The notes under the pieces were generated by a model. It did not search any database, was not told the DNA's origin, and saw nothing but the letters and a program-made list of their open reading frames with translations. Positions 7,652 to 14,800 of a stretch of 24,827 bases of DNA are shown one piece after another (within the stretch, counting starts at the first letter, position 1; each line of letters opens with the position of its first letter). The stretch lies in assembly GCA_036380435.1 (NCBI GenBank), contig DASVES010000238.1, positions 1 to 24,827 on the forward strand, in the 5' to 3' direction. The DNA is from DASQDT01 sp036380435 (GTDB taxonomy: Bacteria > Acidobacteriota > Blastocatellia > Pyrinomonadales > Pyrinomonadaceae). Made by a program: the position numbers and the translations under genes.

Positions 7652-7684
7652 GTTTCAGTCGCACCGCGGGGGTGCGACTGAAAC
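7652..7684 (+). repeat. Perfect 14-bp stem-loop just upstream of the seven-repeat gene
   Basis: GTTTCAGTCGCACC (7652-7665) is the exact complement of GGTGCGACTGAAAC (7671-7684), with a 5-nt loop GCGGG. It ends only 2 nt before the ribosome-binding site (AGGTGAGG, 7687-7694) and 21 nt before the ATG. It could control translation or early transcription of the gene; alternatively it is a mobile-repeat remnant. Confidence 0.75.
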
Positions 7685-7705
7685 TCCAGGTGAGGATACC
7701 TAACG

Positions 7706-9319
7706 ATGCCCTTTACTCGCAGGCAGAGACGACGCCTCAAGTGGAAGACCCTCACAACCGGGAAACCCCTGGTGTGTGCGCTACTGTTGGTTATCGGCTT
7801 CGGGTTGGCGGTGTCCCTCGCCGGCCCTCTGGGAGGGGAGGTCAGGGGAACGATAGTTGGTCTCGCTGACTATTTCACTGACGGCGCGGGTAAAGATAAA
7901 GACAAGCCTCCGCACACTCCGCCCGGCTCGTCAGCCGGGCAGACAGCCTCTCGGGCGACAGGCGATTCGCCATCCGGCCCCGCCTTCCGCATCTCGCGAG
8001 CATCGGCGGCTGGACCCAACCGCAATGTCAAGTCCGCGGATGTCGCGTACAACCGTGACGACAAAGAGTACTTAGTCGTTTGGCAGGGCGACGGCCTCAA
8101 CGGGGCCAACCTCAGGGGTGTGGATGAAATCTTCGGACAGCGCGTCAACGCCGCGACGGGTCGTGAAATCGGCCCCAACTTCCTCATCTCGAACATGTCG
8201 GTTTGCGGGACGGATTGCGACGCCAACAAACCGCGGATCGCTTACAACGGCGCCGCACGCGAATATCTGGTCGTCTGGCACGGCTCCGGCTTGATCGACA
8301 TGCCGGGTAAGATTTCTGAGGTCTACGGCCAGCGTATCAGCCGCGGCGGCGACGAAATCGGCAGCGATTTTCGCATCTCCAACACGACGGACTTGGGCAA
8401 AGTGAACGGCAACTTCGTGCGGGCGAGCGCGCAGGCCGACGTCGCCTGGAACAGCGTCAACAATCAGTATCTCGTGATTTGGAGCGGCATGGGGCAGCCG
8501 GAAGACGTCGTGAAACTGGAGATTTACGGACAACTCCTGACTTCCGGTGGCGAAGCCGTCGGCAACGATTTTCGTATCTCCAACACAACCGAACAGGGCA
8601 ACAACTTCCACGCCAGCACCCCCGCGGTCGCCTTCAACAGTACCAACAACCAGTACCTGGTCGTTTGGACCGGCGGCTTTAAGGAAGAGTCTCGAACCGA
8701 GGTTTGGGGGCGGGCCCTCGCCGCGAAGGGCGGGCCGCTCGGCGACGGTGATTTCCGCATCTCCCAGGTCAGCACGGCCGCCGGCAGCAACCGGCGCGCC
8801 GGTTCGCCTCATGTCGTCTACAACGGTAGCAACAATGAGTACTTCGTCGCGTTTCACGCAAACGGGTTGGCGGGCGAAGCAAATGAAGGCGTGAATGAAA
8901 TCTTCGGACAGAGGATAGATGCGGCGAAACTGACCGAGACCGGGCCCAACGACTTCCGCGTCTCGAACATGGGGGGCGCCGGGAATGGAGCGATAAGGCC
9001 GCGGGTGATTTACAACAGTTTCGATAAAGAGTATTTGGTAATCTGGCGGGGCGTTCGGGCTAACGTCCCGCCTGAGGTTTTCGGCCAGCGGGTGAGCTTG
9101 AGCGGGACTGAAATCGACGCGGACTTCCAGGTCTCGAATATCGCCGCGGTCGGGAAGGATCGCTCAGTCAACGCCGCCGTCGTGGCTCACGGCGGCGACG
9201 GCGGCGAGTATCTGGTCGTGTGGCACGGCAACGCGCTGCCCGACGCGACCGGCAAGGCCATTAACGAGGTCTTCGGCCAGCGAGTGAGGATCATGCCGGC
9301 GCGGGGCACGCGGCAGTGA
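7706..9319 (+). CDS. Membrane-anchored or secreted protein with seven ~60-residue repeats (probable 7-bladed propeller)
   Basis: A 537-residue protein. Residues 1-20 are very basic, residues 21-40 (PLVCALLLVIGFGLAVSLAG) form a membrane anchor or uncleaved signal, and 60-90 is a Gly/Pro/Ser-rich linker. From residue ~94, seven repeats of about 57-67 residues follow the pattern FRIS(N)...VAYN..N.EYLVVW.G.....E(I/V)(F/Y)GQR.....G.(E)IG. I count repeats starting FRISRAS, FLISNMS, FRISNTT, FRISNTT, FRISQVS, FRVSNMG and FQVSNIA. Seven copies of this size suggest a beta-propeller. The best-conserved positions are the EYLVVW strand and the E-FGQR strand. AGGTGAGG lies 11 nt before the ATG. I do not recognise a named family; function is unknown, with surface binding a reasonable guess. 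Confidence 0.82.
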   Translation: MPFTRRQRRRLKWKTLTTGKPLVCALLLVIGFGLAVSLAGPLGGEVRGTIVGLADYFTDGAGKDKDKPPHTPPGSSAGQTASRATGDSPSGPAFRISRASAAGPNRNVKSADVAYNRDDKEYLVVWQGDGLNGANLRGVDEIFGQRVNAATGREIGPNFLISNMSVCGTDCDANKPRIAYNGAAREYLVVWHGSGLIDMPGKISEVYGQRISRGGDEIGSDFRISNTTDLGKVNGNFVRASAQADVAWNSVNNQYLVIWSGMGQPEDVVKLEIYGQLLTSGGEAVGNDFRISNTTEQGNNFHASTPAVAFNSTNNQYLVVWTGGFKEESRTEVWGRALAAKGGPLGDGDFRISQVSTAAGSNRRAGSPHVVYNGSNNEYFVAFHANGLAGEANEGVNEIFGQRIDAAKLTETGPNDFRVSNMGGAGNGAIRPRVIYNSFDKEYLVIWRGVRANVPPEVFGQRVSLSGTEIDADFQVSNIAAVGKDRSVNAAVVAHGGDGGEYLVVWHGNALPDATGKAINEVFGQRVRIMPARGTRQ

Positions 9320-9735
9320 TCCTCTCCGCGCATGGAGGCTGTCGAAAAAAGTTCGGAAGTAGGAAATCAAATCGTTGACAAGTCATAGGCAAGAAACTCC
9401 CGGGAGCCGCTTCTCGAACAACGGCTCCTGCCGGGGCCTATCTGCCGCCTCTCACTGAGCGAACACGTTAGTGCCGACTTTCATTTTATTCTTCTTGAAA
9501 ATTTCCCCCGCACCGGTTACAATCCCGCCGCTTCGCACTTCAAACAAGCGCTGTTCGGTTCTACAAGCAGACAATACGGGACGAATCTCCACCACCGGCA
9601 TTTCCGTAAGTACACAGGTCTGAGTCTTTCTTACACACCTCGACTTCTCCGTTCGGCATCGCAAGCTGAATCGGACGCACCCACCAAGCCGGTTGACAAC
9701 AAATGTGGGAAGCTAAATCCACTAAGGAGTGAACT
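9320..9735. other. 416-bp leader/intergenic region before the tail-collar operon
   Basis: Relatively A/T-rich DNA between the seven-repeat gene and the collar operon. It contains a good sigma-70-like promoter (9495-9523) that would give a leader of about 205 nt. Two short overlapping minus-strand frames (9452-9664 and 9561-9830) lack a convincing start and family match. Nothing else is recognised. Confidence 0.5.
9495..9523 (+). promoter_or_regulatory. Sigma-70-like promoter for the tail-collar operon
   Basis: TTGAAA (9495-9500, 5/6 to consensus), a 17-nt spacer, and TACAAT (9518-9523, 5/6 to consensus). It lies about 210 bp before the first collar gene and points toward it. This is the best-looking promoter in the window. 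Confidence 0.5.
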
Positions 9736-10239
9736 ATGGCCGAACCCTTTCTCAGTGAAATCAGAATCATGAGCTTCGTATTTGCCCCGAAGGGCTGGGC
9801 TCTCTGTAATGGGCAACTGCTACCCATCAACCAGAATCAGGCCCTCTTCAGCCTGCTCGGCACGACCTTCGGCGGCGACGGTCGCGTCAACTTTGCGCTG
9901 CCCGACCTGCGGGGCCGCACGCCCATCCACGTCGGCAGCGGGCACACGCTCGGCGAGAGGGGCGGCGAGCAGGCGCACACGCTCAGCATCGCCGAACTCC
10001 CGACGCACATCCATACGTTGCAAGCTTCCGCTAACGACGGCACCACGCTCGTCCCCTCCAGCAACGTCGTGCTGGCGAAGCGGGCCGCCGAGATTTATCA
10101 CGCCCCGACGAACCTGGTGGCGATGAACGCCGCCTCCGTCCCCAACGTCGGGGGCAGTCAGGCTCACTTGAACATGCAGCCGTTTCTGACCCTCAGTTTC
10201 TGCATCGCGCTGCAAGGAATTTTCCCGTCCCCCAACTAA
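9736..10239 (+). CDS. Phage tail-collar domain protein 1 (MdpB-like, COG4675 type)
   Basis: A 167-residue protein of the tail-collar (PF07484) family, first seen in phage short tail fibres and also in chromosomal proteins such as the cyanobacterial microcystin-dependent protein MdpB. The collar domain is near the N terminus: EIRIMSFVFAPKGWALCNG, QLLPINQNQALFSLLGTTF, then GGDGRVNFALPDLRGR. GERGGEQAHTLSIAELPTH follows, and the C terminus has GGSQAHLNMQPFLTLSFCIA then LQGIFPSPN. There is no signal peptide or membrane helix. AGGAG lies 8 nt upstream of the ATG. First gene of a three-gene operon of paralogues (10-nt gap to the next). No other phage structural genes are nearby, so a prophage origin is not supported. 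Function unknown. Confidence 0.88.
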   Translation: MAEPFLSEIRIMSFVFAPKGWALCNGQLLPINQNQALFSLLGTTFGGDGRVNFALPDLRGRTPIHVGSGHTLGERGGEQAHTLSIAELPTHIHTLQASANDGTTLVPSSNVVLAKRAAEIYHAPTNLVAMNAASVPNVGGSQAHLNMQPFLTLSFCIALQGIFPSPN

Positions 10240-10249
10240 GGAGGCACAC

Positions 10250-10753
10250 ATGGCACAGCCATACGTAGGCGAAATCAGAATGTTTGCGGGCAACTTCGCC
10301 CCAGCGGGCTGGATGTTTTGTGAGGGCCAGTTGCTCCCCATCTCGGAGAATGAGACGCTGTTCCAGTTGATCGGCACGACCTACGGGGGCGACGGTGAGA
10401 GTACCTTCTCGCTTCCCGACCTGCGCGGGCGCATCCCTATCCACCAGGGCAACGGCTTCATCCTGGCTGAGACTGGGGGCGCCGAGGAGATCACCCTGAC
10501 GGTCAATCAAATCCCGGCGCACACGCACCCGCTGCTGGCGTCGGCCGACCAAGCCAACACTCCCAACCCACAGGGCAACGTGCTGAGCGAGACGGTCACA
10601 ACCACCCCCTACTTCAACGACGTGCCGAACACGAACCTGAACCCCGTTTCGATCACACCCGTTGGGGGCAGCCAGCCGCACACCAATTTCCAGCCGTACC
10701 TTTGCATCGACTTCATCATTTCGCTGTTCGGGATTTTCCCGTCCCCAACTTAA
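10250..10753 (+). CDS. Phage tail-collar domain protein 2 (MdpB-like)
   Basis: A 167-residue paralogue of the preceding protein: EIRMFAGNFAPAGWMFCEG, QLLPISENETLFQLIGTTY, GGDGESTFSLPDLRGRIPIH, ETGGAEEITLTVNQIPAHTH and C-terminal GGSQPHTNFQPYLCIDFIIS then LFGIFPSPT. The middle part (about residues 95-140) is the variable region, as expected if it forms the exposed or ligand-binding part. AAGGAGG lies 7 nt before the ATG and the gap to the upstream stop is 10 nt, so translation is likely coupled in one mRNA. No export signal is visible. The Pro-Ser-Pro end matches paralogue 1. Confidence 0.88.
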   Translation: MAQPYVGEIRMFAGNFAPAGWMFCEGQLLPISENETLFQLIGTTYGGDGESTFSLPDLRGRIPIHQGNGFILAETGGAEEITLTVNQIPAHTHPLLASADQANTPNPQGNVLSETVTTTPYFNDVPNTNLNPVSITPVGGSQPHTNFQPYLCIDFIISLFGIFPSPT

Positions 10754-10765
10754 GGAGAACCGTTC

Positions 10766-11287
10766 ATGGCAGACCCATTTGTCGCTGAAATTCGCATCTT
10801 CCCTTTTAACTTTGCGCCGAAGGGTTGGGCGTGGTGCAACGGCCAGTTATTGCCGCTCTCGCAGAACACGGCGCTCTTCTCGCTGCTCGGCACCACCTAC
10901 GGCGGCGACGGCAAGTCGACCTTCGCGCTGCCCGACTTGCAGGGCCGCGCGCCGATGCACCCCGGACAGGGGCCGGGACTTTCGCTCCACGACCTCGGCG
11001 AGACCGGCGGGTCGGAGACGGTCTCGCTGCTCATATCCGAGATACCGGCGCACACCCACGCCCTCAGGGCTTCTTCGGAGATCGGCGAGGACCGGACACC
11101 CGCCGGGGAGGCCATAGCACAGTCAACAGGCGGGTTCCTCTATCGCACCCCGGCAGATGGCCTGGTGCCTATGGCTTTTCAAGGGCTGCCGCCGGCGGGC
11201 GGCGACCAGCCGCACAACAACCTACAGCCGTACCTGACCTTCTACTTCAACATCGCCCTCCAGGGCGTCTTCCCACCGCGCACATAG
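10766..11287 (+). CDS. Phage tail-collar domain protein 3 (MdpB-like)
   Basis: A 173-residue third paralogue: EIRIFPFNFAPKGWAWCNG, QLLPLSQNTALFSLLGTTY, GGDGKSTFALPDLQGRAPMH, GETGGSETVSLLISEIPAHTH and C-terminal GGDQPHNNLQPYLTFYFNIA then LQGVFPPRT. It is slightly longer because of an insertion around GPGLSLHDL. AAGGAG lies 9 nt upstream; the gap to the previous gene is 12 nt. It is the last gene of the operon and is followed by a stem-loop terminator candidate. In related genomes such triplets are annotated as phage tail or tail-fibre proteins, but there are no baseplate, sheath or tube genes here. Confidence 0.88.
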   Translation: MADPFVAEIRIFPFNFAPKGWAWCNGQLLPLSQNTALFSLLGTTYGGDGKSTFALPDLQGRAPMHPGQGPGLSLHDLGETGGSETVSLLISEIPAHTHALRASSEIGEDRTPAGEAIAQSTGGFLYRTPADGLVPMAFQGLPPAGGDQPHNNLQPYLTFYFNIALQGVFPPRT

Positions 11288-11306
11288 AAGGTAGCCGGTA
11301 GAAGGC

Positions 11307-11341
11307 AGCCGGGACGTTGCTACGCACGGAACGTCCCGGCT
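11307..11341 (+). terminator. Probable terminator of the tail-collar operon
   Basis: A perfect 12-bp stem: AGCCGGGACGTT (11307-11318) and AACGTCCCGGCT (11330-11341), with an 11-nt loop. It starts 20 nt after the last collar gene. The following bases (AACTTGTTCTG) are only moderately T-rich, so termination efficiency is uncertain. Confidence 0.6.
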
Positions 11342-11849
11342 AACTTGTTCTGCCGGCACTCGCTTCCTGCGCGGCAGCCGTATGTGAAAACTTGAAATCC
11401 GCTGCCCCGGTAGAAATTGACCTCGAAGGACCATGAAAACGCCACGCCAGGTGTCAGCGCAAGCTTGAGTTTTATGCACAACAATTTTCCTGGTTGGTTC
11501 GCTTTGTGCCCCGGGTCATCGAACACCAGTCTGCACCCCACGGCCCCACTTCTTCTTTCCTTATCACGGTTAAAAAATCGCTGCCGCTTCGGGAAAATCC
11601 TTGTTGGGGAGATGGGTTCTGTGATAGTCTTCGCCTGAATTTTAGAGGAAGTAGGCCCTTTCCGTTCTCCTCGCAACTCCGTCAAAGGACTTTCCGGGAC
11701 GGCTCGCAGGAGCGCTTGCCCTTCCTGATTTTCGCTTTACCTAATCCCGTTACTTCATGCTCGCTAGCATCGACTTTAGCTCGATTCTAACGCGCCAACT
11801 CTCAATCGCGCCTTTCAAATTGGCCCCTTACCTCAAAGGATATTCCCCC
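11342..11849. other. 508-bp intergenic region before the large secreted protein
   Basis: No convincing gene is seen; short frames on both strands lack ribosome sites or family features. A candidate promoter lies at 11601-11628. The frame of the large gene opens at 11757, but I place its start at 11850, so 11757-11849 is treated as leader. Confidence 0.5.
11601..11628 (+). promoter_or_regulatory. Candidate promoter for the large secreted protein gene
   Basis: TTGTTG (11601-11606), a 16-nt spacer, and GATAGT (11623-11628) preceded by TGT, which gives an extended -10 (TGTGATAGT). The leader to the ATG at 11850 would be about 215 nt. Confidence 0.3.
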
Positions 11850-14800
11850 ATGAAGTCTCTTACTGCCCCCGCGCCCCACAGCAACGCCAGAGCTTATTTT
11901 GCCATTCTGATCTCGTTCTTCCTCGTCGCGCTGCCGGTCACGCCGGTCATGGCGGCCTCGGCAGCCTCGGCGGCCCCTGTCGGCTCTGCCAAACCAAGGC
12001 CGGAGCCCATCAGGAGTGATTTTAAGTCGGCGGATTCAGACGCGGGCGGTGAAGCCGTTCCGGCGGAGGCGCTCGGCGCGCCGCCCGTCCCCGCGGCGCT
12101 CGCGCCCGTGGTCACGGCCTCCAAGGCTGATTCGTTCCCGGCGGGCGGGGACGTTGATAACGATGGGAAGGCTGATCAAGGCGACACGATTGAGTACACC
12201 GTCACCATCAACGCGAGCGGCGAAAACGCCACGGGCGTCTCCTTCAGCGACACGATTGACGGCAGCACCACGCTCGTCCCCGGCTCAGTCACGGTGACCC
12301 CGGTGGCCATCAACGACAGCTACATTGCGACGGGCAACGTGCGTATCCAGGTGCCGGCGGCGAGCGGCGTGTTGCTGTCGGGGGACGACGACTACCTCGG
12401 CGCCCCGGCGGCGACCCTGAGCGGCTTCGGGAACGCGCTGGGAAATGCCAACGGCACGGCCCCCGGTGGCACGGTGACGACCACGAACGGCGGCACGGTC
12501 ATCCTTGCGAGCGACGGCAGCTTCAGCTACAACCCCGGGCCCGGCTTCGAGGGCGCCGACAATTTCTTCTACACGCTGACGAACTCGGCAGGGAGCAACG
12601 TCGGGCAGGTGACCATCACCGTCAGCGACATGATCTGGTTCGTCAACGACGACGACCCGACGCCGGGCGGCGACGGGCGGCTCACTAACCCGTTCAACTG
12701 CCTGGTCGGCGCGGGCTGCTTCGACCAGGTGGCGGCCGACGGCGCTGGCGACAACATCTTCCTTTACAGCGGCAGTTACACGGGCGGGCTGACGCTCCTC
12801 AACAACGAGACGCTCATCGGGCAGGGCGCCGGTGACACGCTGGCGAACATCGCCGGCATCACCCTCGCGCCGCACAGCGACGCCTTGCCCAACACGGGCG
12901 GCGCCCGCCCAACCGTCTCGGCCGGCAGCGGTAACATCACCCTCGGGACCGGCAATCTGCTCCGCGGCTTCAACATCGGCAACAGCGGGGCCGGGGCGGC
13001 GATTTCTGGCACCAACTTCCTCGCGCTGGCGGTGAGCGAGATGACCATCAACGGCACGGGCCAGGCGCTCAACCTCACCAACGGCACTCTCAATGTGTCT
13101 TTAGACAGCATCACGTCCACCGGCGGCAGCAAGGGCGTCAGCCTCACGACCATCACCGGCGGCAGCCTCACCAGCGGCTCGACCAACGTCCAGACCCCGA
13201 GTGGCGTGGGCGTGGAAGTGATAGGATCGGTCGCCAACGTCAGCTTCGCGAACACCACTGTCAACGGCTCGGGCGGGACGGGCGTCAGACTGGATAACAA
13301 CACCGGCAACGTCAGCTTCGCCGACCTCGACATCACGCCCAACTCGGGCCAGCGCGCGCTGTACGCGACCAACAACGCCATCAGCAGCGGCAGCATTACG
13401 GCCACCAGTGGCACGATCAGCACGACCAACGCGGTCGCCGTCGAGATCACGCGCGCCAGCCCGACCACCTCGCTGAGCATGGCGCTGACGAGCGTCTCGG
13501 CGAGCGGCGGCACGAGCGGCATCGTCTTGCAGAACACGTCGGGCAGCTTCGCCGTGTTGGGCACCACTGCCGGCATCTGCGGCGGCTCGGTCACCAACAC
13601 CACGAACCCCGCCGTCGCCGCCACCGTCACCGCGGCCAACACCGCCGACTGCACGGGCGGGACGATTCAGAACATGACGGCCGACGGCATCCGCCTCAAC
13701 AACGCCAGGAACGTCTCGCTCACGCGGATGCAGATCGTCAACGGCGCTCAGAGCGGCATCTTCGGCACCGCGGTCAACGGCTTCGAGCTGATCTCGTCCT
13801 TCATCTCCAACAACGGCAACGCCGCCGACGAGGTCGGCCTCAAGTTCACCGACGTCGTCAACCCCGGCACCGTCAACGGCCTCGTCGGGACGGCCCTCAA
13901 CGGGGCGAACCCGACCCGGATCATCAACTCGACGGTGCGGCAGTCGGGCGAGTTCAACGTCGAGGTGGTCAACCGCACGGGCACACTCACCGACCTGTTC
14001 GTTGACGGCTGCCAGTTCACCGACACGAAACTCAACGCCGGGCCGGCCGACGCCGACGGCTTCAACGTCGAGATGCAGAACACGGCGGTGGCGACGGTGC
14101 GGCTCCAGAACAGCGTCTTTACGAACAACTTCACGCAGGGGGCGCAGCTGTCGGCGATTGACAGCGCCAACCTGACGGCGACGGTGACGAGCAGCACGTT
14201 TACGAACAACAACGAGGGGTTCGTCTGCAACCACTCGGGGAACTCCGACCTCGTCTGCACGGTGGGCGGCGACACGGCCGCGCAGGGCAACCACTTCGAG
14301 GGCGAGCCCGGCGGCGCCGGCACTGACACGGGTGCGCTGATCGTGGCGAGCACGGGGAGCACGGGGACGGTGAGCGCGAGCCTGACGGCGAGGATCAAGC
14401 ACAACCACGTGACGGCGGCGAACAATCAGGTCAACCACTCGATCATCGCCTTCATGAGCGGGGTGGGGACGCCCGGCTCGGTCAACATCAGCAACAACAC
14501 GGTCAACCATCAGGTCTTCGGGCACGCCATCCTGGTGGACACGCCCGACAACGCCGCCAGCCCGAATTTCGGTGTCACGGCGAACAACAACGCGGTGACG
14601 AACAACGCTCCGGGCGGGCACGGGGTGCTCGTGCAGGCGCGGCAGAACTCGACGGCCTGCGTGCTGATCCAGAACAACACGGGCACGGTCGCGGCCGGCT
14701 CCTCGGTGGCGAGAATCCGTCAGAACTCCGTGGCGGGTCAGAATTCGACGTTGAATCTCAAACAGGGCGTCTCGGCATCCAACGTGGCGACACAAGTCAT

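Larger units (their letters stand above)
7301..7705. other. 405-bp divergent intergenic region
   Basis: This region separates the minus-strand Tat-DUF6916 gene from the plus-strand seven-repeat gene. I see candidate back-to-back promoters near 7360-7425 and a perfect stem-loop at 7652-7684, each listed separately. Short frames exist on both strands but none has a ribosome site plus protein-like composition. Confidence 0.5.

Noticed and set aside
9693..9719. TTGACA followed by TAAATC as a promoter just before the first collar gene
   Set aside because: The spacer is 15 nt, the -10 box is poor, and the transcript would start on top of the ribosome-binding site. The promoter at 9495-9523 fits better.
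9452..9830. Two overlapping minus-strand frames that could be a frameshifted small gene
   Set aside because: Each frame has some protein-like stretches, but there is no ribosome site, no family match, and a good plus-strand promoter lies within them; more likely leader DNA of the collar operon.
9736..11287. Prophage or contractile injection system
   Set aside because: Collar-domain proteins are the only phage-like genes; no tube, sheath, baseplate, spike or ATPase gene is in the window.
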